A stretch of DNA of 54,401 nt, from positions 1 through 54,401 of the forward strand of contig JAMJQL010000023.1 of NCBI GenBank assembly GCA_023554245.1, given 5' to 3'. Below are positions 37,615 to 45,842 of this stretch, piece after piece (position 1 is the first letter of the stretch; each line of letters opens with the position of its first letter). The DNA comes from Gemmatimonadota bacterium. Lineage in GTDB: Bacteria; Gemmatimonadota; Gemmatimonadetes; Palauibacterales; Palauibacteraceae. Below the pieces are notes generated by a model. It searched no databases. It saw only the letters and a program-made list of their open reading frames with translations, and was not told the origin of the DNA. Made by a program: the position numbers and the translations under genes.

Positions 37615-38637
37615 ATGAGCCCCCGCCCCGAGATCCCGGTACTCGGCATCACGCTCGGAGACCCTCGTGGCATAGGTCCCGAAGTGACGCTCGCAGCGCT
37701 GCGGGGACGTGCCCATCCGGACCGCGCCGCGATTCTCGTGATCGGCCCGCGGCGTTTCCGCCTGGAATTCGAGGAGTTGGCGGATGCGGGTGCACCTGTC
37801 GAGTTCCTGGAGATTGATGCCCGGCGGAATCAGGCCCCGGGGAGCTCCGCGCGAACACGGGAAGCGAACCCCGGTGATCGTGAAGCCGGTGAGCTGGCGG
37901 CGCGGGCGATCGAAGCCGGCATCGAGATGGCTCTCGAAGGACGAATCGATGGACTCGTGACGGCTCCGATCTCGAAGGAAGCGCTCCGGGCGGCCGGCTA
38001 TCCGTTCCCGGGCCACACCGAGTTTCTCCGCGAGCGGACGGGGGTCGAGGAGGTGGCCATGGTCATGGCGGCCGAGAAGACGCCTCTGGGAGGGCCCCTG
38101 CGAGTCGCGCTGGTAACCGTACACGTTCCTCTCCGTCAGGTACCTGTGCTCCTTACGGTGCCGCGGATCGTGCAGCGCGCGACGATCGCAGCGAGAGGTC
38201 TTCGCGACTGGTGGGGCATTGCCCGCCCGCGGCTTGCCTTCGCCGGACTCAATCCCCACGCTTCCGAGGGTGGCCTGTTCGGTGACGAGGAGGAGCGGGT
38301 GATCATGCCTGCCATGGAGCGCATTGCACGGCAAGAGTCCGTCGATGTGTCGGGACCGTTTCCTGCGGACACCGTGTTCCGTCGCTGCATCGCGGGCGAA
38401 GCCGATCTCGTGATCGTGCCTTATCACGACGTAGGCCTCGCGGTTCTCAAGACCATCGCACCCGATTCGGGTGTCAACGTGACGACAGGACTGCCGTTCC
38501 CCCGCACATCGCCCGATCATGGCACGGCCTTCGACATCGCGGGCCGCGGACAGGCTGATCCCAGCTCGATGGCCGCTGCAATCGATACCTGCACAGATTT
38601 CTGCCAGCGGGTCGATTCCAAGGCGGAAAGCGCATGA
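37615..38637 (+). CDS. pdxA: 4-hydroxythreonine-4-phosphate dehydrogenase
   Basis: 340 residues. Oxidises 4-phosphohydroxy-L-threonine in pyridoxal phosphate synthesis. Motifs: GITLGDPRGIGPEV at the N-terminus, APISKEAL, and the metal-binding histidines in PGHTEFL, GLNPHASEGG and SPDHGTAFDIAG. ATG 37615 was chosen from the family N-terminus. It overlaps ftsE by 4 nt, so vitamin B6 synthesis sits in an envelope operon, as does the surA-pdxA pair elsewhere. Confidence 0.95.
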   Translation: MSPRPEIPVLGITLGDPRGIGPEVTLAALRGRAHPDRAAILVIGPRRFRLEFEELADAGAPVEFLEIDARRNQAPGSSARTREANPGDREAGELAARAIEAGIEMALEGRIDGLVTAPISKEALRAAGYPFPGHTEFLRERTGVEEVAMVMAAEKTPLGGPLRVALVTVHVPLRQVPVLLTVPRIVQRATIAARGLRDWWGIARPRLAFAGLNPHASEGGLFGDEEERVIMPAMERIARQESVDVSGPFPADTVFRRCIAGEADLVIVPYHDVGLAVLKTIAPDSGVNVTTGLPFPRTSPDHGTAFDIAGRGQADPSSMAAAIDTCTDFCQRVDSKAESA

Positions 38638-39329
38638 TCCAGTTCCGTTCGGTGACCAAACGGTACGCACGCAGCGCTCCGGCCCTGGACGACGTCTCTT
38701 TCCACGTTCGCAAGGGAGAATTCGTCTTCCTCACCGGCCCCTCCGGCGCCGGTAAGACCTCCATTTTGAAACTGATTCACATGCAGGGTCTGCCAACCGA
38801 GGGCGAAGTCCGGGTTTCCAAGTACAGTTCGAGGAAGATCCGGCGCCGCGAGATTCCCGAGCTCCGACGTCGAGTAGGCTACGTCTTTCAGGACTTTCAG
38901 CTGCTCGAAGGCCTCACGGCCGCGGAGAACGTCGCATTCGCACTCGAATGCACCGGGACGCCCAGGAGCCGGATCGAAGCCCGGGTTCAGCGCCTGCTCG
39001 GCCAGGTCGGGCTCGCTCCCAGGGCGCGATCCTATCCTCGCGAGTTGTCCGGTGGTGAACAGCAACGGGTGGTGATCGCGCGGGCCCTATCCACCGAGCC
39101 CGTGGTGTTGCTCGCCGACGAACCGACCGGAAACCTGGACGAACGGGCCACCACGGGTGTGTTCGAACTGTTCCGCCGGATCAATGCGGCAGGCACCACG
39201 GTGGTCATGGCTACTCACGATGCAGAGCTGATCCGCCGAAATCCCGGAATTCGTGTGCTCGAGCTGGAAGACGGGGCTGTGGTGTACGATTCCGTTTCTG
39301 CCGGAACCGGCCCCGGGAGGTCGACGTGA
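38634..39329 (+). CDS. ftsE: Cell division ATP-binding protein FtsE
   Basis: 231-residue ABC ATPase. Walker A is TGPSGAGKTS, the Q-loop is VGYVFQDFQLL, the signature is ELSGGEQQRV, and Walker B with the D-loop is VVLLADEPTGNLDER. Length and motifs match FtsE, which pairs with FtsX to control septal peptidoglycan hydrolases. Overlaps pdxA and ftsX by 4 nt each. Confidence 0.95.
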   Translation: MIQFRSVTKRYARSAPALDDVSFHVRKGEFVFLTGPSGAGKTSILKLIHMQGLPTEGEVRVSKYSSRKIRRREIPELRRRVGYVFQDFQLLEGLTAAENVAFALECTGTPRSRIEARVQRLLGQVGLAPRARSYPRELSGGEQQRVVIARALSTEPVVLLADEPTGNLDERATTGVFELFRRINAAGTTVVMATHDAELIRRNPGIRVLELEDGAVVYDSVSAGTGPGRST

Positions 39330-40189
39330 GGAGTCTGCGCGAAGCTACGCGAGGGATGCGAAGAGCCCCATTGCTCAGCGGGCTCTCGATTGCGGCGATC
39401 GGCCTGAGCCTGTTCATCATCGGTCTCTTCGCCCTGACGGCGCACAACATCGACGAGGCCCTCACGGATGTCGAGTCACGGGTCGAGGTGGTCGCCTATC
39501 TCGAAGAGGGAACGCCCGAAGCGATCGTGTCGGTCGCCCGTTCCGAGATCGGCGGATTCCCGGAGATCGAGGAGGTCCGGTTCGTCTCCAAGGTAGAGGC
39601 CCTGTACGACGCATCCCGTGAACTCACGGAATTCTCGGACGTCTTTTCCGATCTCGAAGTCAATCCGCTGCCGGCCTCCTTCGAATTGCGCCTGCGCGAG
39701 GGATCCCGCACGCCGGAAGATGTGGAGCGGGTTGCCGAAAGGCTGCGCGGCTACGAGTTCGTTGAGGAGGTGCGCTACGGAAGGGAATGGGTGGACAAGG
39801 TATACGCCTTGCGACGGATCGCGGGCGGCGCCGCGCTGGCCCTGGGAAGCGCGTTCGCGCTGGGCTCCATCCTGTTGATCGGTACCGCGGTCAGGATGGC
39901 GGTGCTCGCACGAAGCCGCGAAATTTCGATCATGCAGACCGTCGGCGCCACCGACTCCTTCATCCGACGTCCGTTCCTGGTCGAAGGGCTGCTCACGGGC
40001 GTTGCAGGCGGGATTCTCGCTCTCGGTCTGACGTGGCTGGCCTGGTGGACCGTCAATCGATCGCTTCTCGAGCTGCAGTGGCTTCCGGACCTCTGGGTGG
40101 CGCTGGGCATCGTCCTGGCCGCCGCGCTCGGCGTGCTGGCCGCCGGCAGGGGTGTGCGGAAAGAGATCAGCAGGATCGAGGCTCTCTGA
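39326..40189 (+). CDS. ftsX: Cell division protein FtsX
   Basis: 287 residues from a GTG. Four transmembrane helices (~18-40, ~170-192, ~220-240, ~255-278) flank a periplasmic loop (residues ~45-165, including VEVVAYLEEGTPE and FVSKVEAL). The MacB/FtsX-type core has SREISIMQTVGATDSFIRRPFLVEG. Works with FtsE at the divisome; the large loop should contact the EnvC-like activator encoded 2 nt downstream. Confidence 0.94.
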   Translation: MRSLREATRGMRRAPLLSGLSIAAIGLSLFIIGLFALTAHNIDEALTDVESRVEVVAYLEEGTPEAIVSVARSEIGGFPEIEEVRFVSKVEALYDASRELTEFSDVFSDLEVNPLPASFELRLREGSRTPEDVERVAERLRGYEFVEEVRYGREWVDKVYALRRIAGGAALALGSAFALGSILLIGTAVRMAVLARSREISIMQTVGATDSFIRRPFLVEGLLTGVAGGILALGLTWLAWWTVNRSLLELQWLPDLWVALGIVLAAALGVLAAGRGVRKEISRIEAL

Positions 40190-40191
40190 CG

Positions 40192-41418
40192 ATGGTGCGG
40201 TCGCACCGGTCAATCGACGGATCATACGGACTCGCGGTCCTGCTCCTGGTCGCATCCCTGCTGCTCTCGGCAGTTCGTCCTGCGCTCGGGCAGGAGGAGA
40301 TCCGCGACAGAATCCGGGAGAGCCAGCAGCGGCTCGAGCAGATCCGGCGAGAACGACAGCAGCTGACCAACGAGGCAAGCCAGTTGCGGGGGCAGGTCCA
40401 CAATGTCTCTCAGGAAATCCGAAACATCGAGGCGAGGATCGGCTCGACCTCCAGTCTGCTGAGTGAACTGGATGTTCAGATCGCCGCCTACGGAGAGCAG
40501 GTCGACCTCACGACGCGCGAAATGCTCCTCACCCGCGACGAGCTCGAACTTCGGCGGACGGAGCTTCGCGAACGACTCCGCGAGATCTACCAGCGCGGAC
40601 AGCTGCACGCGTTTCAGGTACTCCTCGAGGCCCGTTCCTTCGGAGACCTGTTGAGCCGCTACAAGTATCTTCACCTCGTGGCCCGGTATGATCGCTTGCT
40701 GGTGGGGCAGGTACGGGAGCTCGAGGAGAAGCTCTCCGAGCAGCGCGAGCAGCTTGCGAGCGAGTATGCGAGACTCAGTGCGCTCCGCATGGAGAAGGAG
40801 CGTGAGATCGGAGACCTGGAGCGCCTGGAACGACAGCGCCAGCGCCGCCTGACCAACGTTCAGGCCCGCGTCTCCCAGACTGAGACCCGGCTGTCGGCCC
40901 TGGAGACCGAGGAGCAGCGGCTCGGTGACCTGCTGGCCGAGCTCGATCGCGCCAGGCGAGAGGCCGAGCGATTGGCCGGGACCACGCGCAGCTCGTCGTT
41001 GCGCACGTCGGACCTCGGGCAACTCAACTGGCCCGTCGACGGCACGGTGATCTACCGGTTCGGCCAGAGCCGGCCCGATGTGGCCGACAGCTGGAAGGGC
41101 CTCGGGATCGGTGCTCCTCGTGGAACGCCGGTGCGAGCCGTCGAGTCGGGTGAAATCGCCTGGGCCGGATCGAGGGGCCTGCTGGGCCAGACCGTCATCA
41201 TCGACCACGGGGGCGGCTACTGGTCCGGGTACCTCTATCTCCAGGATGTCAGGGTGGGCGTAGGAGATCGCGTATCCTCGGGGACGGTGATCGGCCACGT
41301 GGGTGGCGACGAGGAGTCTCCCGAGGGAACGCACATCGAGTTTCAGATCTACGAGCCGGATTCCCGCGGCGACCCGCGGCAGGTCGATCCGGTCAGGTGG
41401 CTGCGAGGGCGGTCGTGA
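40192..41418 (+). CDS. EnvC-like murein hydrolase activator with degenerate LytM domain
   Basis: 408 residues: signal peptide (LAVLLLVASLLLSAVRPALGQ), a long coiled coil (~30-275, rich in RLEQIRRERQQL and LRERLREIY type heptads), then a LytM/M23 fold (~285-405). The M23 zinc ligands are missing: where active enzymes have HxGxD this has WKGLGIGAPRGTPV, as in E. coli EnvC, and the HxH is HIE in GTHIEFQI. So it should activate amidases rather than cut murein. Its position just after ftsEX and a coiled-coil length like EnvC support this. It overlaps holB by 4 nt. Confidence 0.88.
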   Translation: MVRSHRSIDGSYGLAVLLLVASLLLSAVRPALGQEEIRDRIRESQQRLEQIRRERQQLTNEASQLRGQVHNVSQEIRNIEARIGSTSSLLSELDVQIAAYGEQVDLTTREMLLTRDELELRRTELRERLREIYQRGQLHAFQVLLEARSFGDLLSRYKYLHLVARYDRLLVGQVRELEEKLSEQREQLASEYARLSALRMEKEREIGDLERLERQRQRRLTNVQARVSQTETRLSALETEEQRLGDLLAELDRARREAERLAGTTRSSSLRTSDLGQLNWPVDGTVIYRFGQSRPDVADSWKGLGIGAPRGTPVRAVESGEIAWAGSRGLLGQTVIIDHGGGYWSGYLYLQDVRVGVGDRVSSGTVIGHVGGDEESPEGTHIEFQIYEPDSRGDPRQVDPVRWLRGRS

Positions 41419-42587
41419 GCCTGCCGGCCCTGTACGGTATGGAAGACCTGCGCCGCCGTCTCGCCGAAAGCGCGGCGGCGCGGCGGTTGCCCCAATCGAT
41501 CCTGCTCACGGGCCCACGCGGCAGCGGGAAGCAGAGACTGGGGCAGTGGATCGGCGCGATGCTGTTGTGCGAGGCGGAAGAGCGTGATCGCCCCTGCGGC
41601 GCCTGCCGCTCGTGCCGGCTCGCGGACGAGCTTCAGCACCCCGACATCCACTGGTTCTTTCCGCTTCCGGCGCCGAAGCGCGCGTCCGGTCCGGAGAAGC
41701 GACGTGAACTGCTGGAAGAGGCGCGGGGCGCAGCGCTGGCGGCTCGGCGTGAGAATCCGCTCCTCGAGCCCGAGGAGACCGGATCGGCAGCCATCTATCT
41801 GCAGATCATCGATGAGATCCGGGAGCGTGCCTCGCGCCGGCCGGCCATGGGCCGCGGGGCCGTGTTCCTCGTCGGTGATGCGGAGCGCATGGTTCCGCAG
41901 GCATCGAGCACGGAAGCGGCGAACGCTTTTCTGAAGTTGCTCGAGGAACCCCCGAGCGACTCCGTATTCGTCCTGACTTCGAGCCGGCCCGGGCTGCTGC
42001 TCCCCACGATTCGTTCGCGAGTTCTGGCCGTGCGAGTGCCGCCGGTCGAGCCTGAAGAGGTCGAACGCTTTCTCGAAGCAGAGGCGGGCATCGAGCCCGG
42101 CTGTGCTGCGGAACTGTCGCGCAGGGCAGAAGGCCGGATCGGTCGAGCCCTGAGACTCGCCGATCCGGAGGAGGATCTGCGTGCGCCGGCCGTAAGAATG
42201 GTCTGCGCCGCCCTGTCTCCGAGCCGAGGCGAACGGTGGTCGGTCGCTGCCGGGCTCGCACCTTCCGGAGGACGCGGCGGGTATGCCGATCTTCTCGATT
42301 CGCTCGAATCGGTGTTGCGTGACTGCATCACCCTCGCGGCCGACGAACCTGGATTCGCGGCCGACGACGGGTTGGCATCGGAGATCCCGGGAGTCGGACA
42401 GATTCTCCCGGAACGCTGGATTTCCGCGCTATCTCACGTAGACCGGGCGCGAGATGCGGCGCTCGGTAACGGGAACCCGCAGGCGATCACGGCGGTCCTG
42501 CTCTCGGGTCTGGCTCGGGAGTTGCGCCCTGCCGGGACGGCCGATCGGAACGGGTCCGCGGGCCGAGGGGTAACTGGCGCCTCGTGA
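41415..42587 (+). CDS. holB: DNA polymerase III delta' subunit
   Basis: 390 residues. Clamp-loader AAA+ protein with SILLTGPRGSGKQRLG (P-loop-like), a zinc finger (LLCEA, then PCGACRSC), ASSTEAANAFLKLLEEPP and LLLPTIRSRVLAVRV (sensor and arginine-finger region). GTG 41415 overlaps the EnvC-like stop in the same NTGA manner as the rest of the operon; a GTG at 41397 would add six residues. The C-terminal ~40 residues are variable. Confidence 0.9.
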   Translation: MSLPALYGMEDLRRRLAESAAARRLPQSILLTGPRGSGKQRLGQWIGAMLLCEAEERDRPCGACRSCRLADELQHPDIHWFFPLPAPKRASGPEKRRELLEEARGAALAARRENPLLEPEETGSAAIYLQIIDEIRERASRRPAMGRGAVFLVGDAERMVPQASSTEAANAFLKLLEEPPSDSVFVLTSSRPGLLLPTIRSRVLAVRVPPVEPEEVERFLEAEAGIEPGCAAELSRRAEGRIGRALRLADPEEDLRAPAVRMVCAALSPSRGERWSVAAGLAPSGGRGGYADLLDSLESVLRDCITLAADEPGFAADDGLASEIPGVGQILPERWISALSHVDRARDAALGNGNPQAITAVLLSGLARELRPAGTADRNGSAGRGVTGAS

Positions 42588-43066
42588 ACGAGATCGATCG
42601 CTTTTCGCACCTGGACGAGGCCGGCCGGGCCCGGATGGTTGACGTCGGCGACAAGGCCGTGACCTCGAGACGGGCCGTGGCCGAGGGCAGGATCCGGATG
42701 AGCGCGGAGACGCTTCGCGCGATTCGGGATCGCGACGTTCCGAAGGGCGACGTGCTGGCGGTCGCCCGGATTGCCGCGATTGGAGGGGCGAAGCGGACGG
42801 CTGACCTGATTCCGCTTTGTCACCCGCTACCGATTCACGGCGTGACCGTGGACATAGCGGCCGAGGAAGATCCTCCCGCCATTCGGATCCGGGTGGAGGC
42901 CCGGACCGAGGCGCGGACCGGGATCGAGATGGAAGCTCTCTGCGCGGTCAGCGCAGGGTTGCTGGCGGTGTACGACATGTGCAAGGGCCGCGATCGGGCG
43001 ATGGAGCTCGACGCGATCCGGCTGCTGGAGAAGGACGGCGGCCGAAGCGGATCCTGGCGTCGGTGA
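42584..43066 (+). CDS. moaC: Cyclic pyranopterin monophosphate synthase MoaC
   Basis: 160 residues, standard for MoaC. Converts the MoaA product to cyclic pyranopterin monophosphate in molybdenum cofactor synthesis. Motifs: MVDVGDKAVTSRRA, AKRTADLIPLCHPLP, RTGIEMEAL and VYDMCKGRDRAM, the last containing the catalytic Lys. The GTG start overlaps holB by 4 nt. No other moa gene is in the window. Confidence 0.96.
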   Translation: MNEIDRFSHLDEAGRARMVDVGDKAVTSRRAVAEGRIRMSAETLRAIRDRDVPKGDVLAVARIAAIGGAKRTADLIPLCHPLPIHGVTVDIAAEEDPPAIRIRVEARTEARTGIEMEALCAVSAGLLAVYDMCKGRDRAMELDAIRLLEKDGGRSGSWRR

Positions 43067-43132
43067 GGAGCGGACCCTGCCGAGCGCGTTGGAGCCCTGC
43101 ACGTTCTCGAAGTCCGAACGAGGTGTTGGACC

Positions 43133-43780
43133 ATGAACGAGACGATCGGGAAGCACAGACCGGCGATCGGGCGAGTGTCGTCCGGTGGGCTGGTCGCGAT
43201 CTGCCTCATTGCCCCCATGGCGTTCGCCGTCGCGGTATCTTGGACGGCCTCTATGACAGCTACGCTCGAGGCAATCGACATGGAGCGGGAGCGGTCGGAA
43301 CAGCGGGCCCTCGTGCTCGAGAGCGAGCTGGCCGCGGTGCAGCACGAGCTCACGCGTACCGAATCGATCCTCGCCTGGTCGGAGGCTTACGGGATCCCGG
43401 CGGATCTGGCTTCGGCCATACAGAGGGCAGCGGTCGCGGAAGGTCTGGAACCGGAACTCGGATTCAGGCTCGTCCGGCACGAGTCGGGCTTCCGGCAGCG
43501 GGCCGTGAGTCCGCTCGGAGCGATCGGATACACCCAGCTGCTGCCGAGCACCGCGATGTGGCTCGAACCGGGTCTCACCGAGAGCCAGCTGTATGATCGA
43601 GACACCAACCTGCGACTCGGATTCCGTTACCTGAAGCAGATGTTGGATCGGTACGGGGCGGATGCGAGACTCGCTCTTCTTGCGTACAACCGGGGTCCTG
43701 CCGTAGTCAGCGCGAGGATTTCGCGCGGCCAGGACCCGGGCAACGGATTCGCGGACCGCGTGCTGGGAGCAGCCGAGTAG
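43133..43780 (+). CDS. Lytic transglycosylase, SLT domain, membrane-anchored
   Basis: 215 residues: one N-terminal transmembrane helix (GLVAICLIAPMAFAVAVSW, ~19-38), a short coiled coil (~45-80), then a compact SLT/lysozyme-like domain with the catalytic Glu in LVRHESGFRQRAVSPLGAIGYTQLLPSTA (read in two parts), LGFRYLKQML and LALLAYNRGP. It cleaves murein glycan to 1,6-anhydro ends in the periplasm. It follows moaC after 66 nt and may share its transcript or have its own promoter. Confidence 0.86.
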   Translation: MNETIGKHRPAIGRVSSGGLVAICLIAPMAFAVAVSWTASMTATLEAIDMERERSEQRALVLESELAAVQHELTRTESILAWSEAYGIPADLASAIQRAAVAEGLEPELGFRLVRHESGFRQRAVSPLGAIGYTQLLPSTAMWLEPGLTESQLYDRDTNLRLGFRYLKQMLDRYGADARLALLAYNRGPAVVSARISRGQDPGNGFADRVLGAAE

Positions 43781-43824
43781 CTGCCGGCACAAGCTGATTC
43801 ACGTTTCAGATACAAGACAGGCAC

Positions 43825-45177
43825 ATGGCAAGAGACGCCGATCTTCTCGCCCGGATTGAATCCCACGACGCTGTGGTGGGAATCATTGGTCTTGGCTACG
43901 TCGGGCTCCCGCTGGCTGTCGCCTTTGCCGAGGCGGGATTCAGGACCGTCGGCTTCGACGTGAAGCCGCAGGTCGTGGACGGGTTGAACGAGGGCCGCTC
44001 ACACATCACGGACATCACCTCGGAGAGACTGGCAGCAGTCGTGGGCGAGGGTCGCCCCCTCGAGGCTACGCTAGACTTCGGACGGCTCGAGGAAGCCGAT
44101 GCCGTCGTGATCTGCGTTCCGACTCCGCTGTCGAAAACCGACGACCCGGACCTCTCATTCGTGGTCGCCGCAACGGAGGCCGTGCGCTCGACTCTGCGGT
44201 CGGGTCAGTTGATCGTACTCGAGTCCACCACGTATCCGGGAACGACGCGTGAGATCGTCCAGCCGATGCTCGAAGAGACAGGCCTCGTCTGCGGCCGTGA
44301 CTTCTTCCTCGCGTTCAGCCCCGAGCGCGTCGACCCGGCCAACCCCACGTGGCACATCGAGAACACGCCAAAGGTCGTGGGGGGCCTGACTCCGACCTGT
44401 CATGCGCTGACCGTGGCACTCTACAGGCAAGTGATCGACGAGGTCGTCGAGGTGTCGTCTCCCGAAGCGGCGGAGATGGCGAAGTTGCTGGAGAACACTT
44501 TTCGGGCGGTCAATATCGGCCTGGTGAACGAGATGGCGGTCGTGGCCGATCGGCTCGGAATCGACATCTGGGAGGTGATCGACGCTGCCTCGACCAAGCC
44601 CTACGGATTCATGCGCTTTTTCCCGGGTCCCGGGCTCGGCGGTCATTGCATCCCCGTCGATCCGATCTTTCTCGCGTGGAAGATGCGTACGCTCCAGTAC
44701 CGTACCCGGTTCATCGAGCTGGCGGCCGAGGTGAACGGGGACATGCCCCGCTGGGTGGTCGAGCGGACCGCGGAAGCTCTGAACGATGCTCAAAAGCCGC
44801 TGAACGGGAGCCGCGTTCTCGTGCTCGGCGTTTCGTACAAGCCGGATGTCGATGACGTCCGGGAGAGCCCGGCGATCGACATCATCAAGATCCTGCGCCA
44901 GAGGGGTGCGCTGGTCGATTTCCACGATCCGTTGGTCGAGACACTGGACGTGGACGGGGAAGCGATCGGTTCGGTTGCTCTGACCATCGAGAGACTCGAA
45001 GGAGCCGACGCGGTCGTGATCGCGACGGATCACTCGGAGATAGACTACGGGACGATCGGCCGACATGCGCGGATCATCGTGGATCCCCGCAACGCCATGA
45101 AGGACCCCGGTCTCTCTGTCGTCTACCCGATCGCGGGCCCGCCCCGTCGGGCGGAGACGGTATCCCAGCCGGCCTGA
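43825..45177 (+). CDS. UDP-N-acetylglucosamine 6-dehydrogenase-type nucleotide-sugar dehydrogenase
   Basis: 450 residues. NAD-binding GIIGLGYVGLPLAVAFAEAG, VICVPTPLSKTDDPDL, LESTTYPGTTREIV, SPERVDP, the catalytic Cys in GLGGHCIPVDP and a C-terminal UDP-binding domain with LGVSYKPDVDDVRESPA. The DLSFVVAA/TYPGTT pattern fits the WbpA/TviB group acting on UDP-GlcNAc rather than UDP-glucose dehydrogenase, but specificity remains inferred. The product would feed O-antigen or exopolysaccharide. Its last 55 nt overlap the convergent PHP gene. No other polysaccharide genes are adjacent. Confidence 0.88.
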   Translation: MARDADLLARIESHDAVVGIIGLGYVGLPLAVAFAEAGFRTVGFDVKPQVVDGLNEGRSHITDITSERLAAVVGEGRPLEATLDFGRLEEADAVVICVPTPLSKTDDPDLSFVVAATEAVRSTLRSGQLIVLESTTYPGTTREIVQPMLEETGLVCGRDFFLAFSPERVDPANPTWHIENTPKVVGGLTPTCHALTVALYRQVIDEVVEVSSPEAAEMAKLLENTFRAVNIGLVNEMAVVADRLGIDIWEVIDAASTKPYGFMRFFPGPGLGGHCIPVDPIFLAWKMRTLQYRTRFIELAAEVNGDMPRWVVERTAEALNDAQKPLNGSRVLVLGVSYKPDVDDVRESPAIDIIKILRQRGALVDFHDPLVETLDVDGEAIGSVALTIERLEGADAVVIATDHSEIDYGTIGRHARIIVDPRNAMKDPGLSVVYPIAGPPRRAETVSQPA

Positions 45178-45842
45178 TCGGTCGGCAGCAGTGTCAGTCG
45201 CCGCCGGGCGGCGATCAGGACGGACGCGACGTGGACGAATGGCGAGCCGACGGTGAGCGCCATCGGCTGGCCCACGCTCAGCGCCTCCAGCAGGCCCTGC
45301 GGTCCCTCGAATGCCGGCAGTGCCGTCCGTGCCCTGCCGATCTCGTGCGGGAAGTGCGCATCGCTGCTGGCCGCCATCACCCTTCCCTCACTGCCGGCAG
45401 ATTCTGCAGCGCGACGATTCCAGCGCTCCCAGAATGCCCGGGAGTTGAACACCTCGACGATGTCCGCGACGGCTATCGATCGGGCTGCATGCCGGGCGGG
45501 TCGGTAGGCGTAAGCCCAGGGATGCGGCGCGTACACGATCCCTCCCTGGTCGCGGATCCGGTCCGCGGTCTCCTGAACGGACAGGCCCTGCGGGATTCTC
45601 TCGCTGAGGAAGAGCCCGATCAGCTCGGTCCGGCCTGCGCAACGGATCTCCTCGCCGACGATGACCCGGCTGGGGTCGATCGACCGGGCGACGAGAGCGC
45701 CCTCGATCTCTCCATGATCGGTGACGGCTATGCGCCCGATTCCCTCCTCCTCCGCTCGTTCCACCAGCTCGGCGGGCGACGTGCGGGCATCGGCCGACCA
45801 GCTGGTGTGAGCGTGGAGGTCGACGCTCGTCCAGTCGGTCAT
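45123..45842 (-). CDS. PHP domain phosphoesterase
   Basis: 239 residues. Metal-binding PHP motifs are in order: DLHAHTSWSAD, AVTDHGEIEGA, GEEIRC, YAPHPWAY and SSDAHFPHEIG. Related PHP proteins are phosphatases or nucleases acting on small phosphoesters; this could be a histidinol-phosphatase-like or 3',5'-nucleotide phosphatase enzyme. The ATG overlaps the MltD stop (ATGA), so they are coupled. The C-terminal ~18 codons overlap the opposite-strand sugar dehydrogenase; the motif-bearing part is outside the overlap. Confidence 0.86.
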   Translation of the reverse strand: MTDWTSVDLHAHTSWSADARTSPAELVERAEEEGIGRIAVTDHGEIEGALVARSIDPSRVIVGEEIRCAGRTELIGLFLSERIPQGLSVQETADRIRDQGGIVYAPHPWAYAYRPARHAARSIAVADIVEVFNSRAFWERWNRRAAESAGSEGRVMAASSDAHFPHEIGRARTALPAFEGPQGLLEALSVGQPMALTVGSPFVHVASVLIAARRRLTLLPTDQAGWDTVSARRGGPAIG

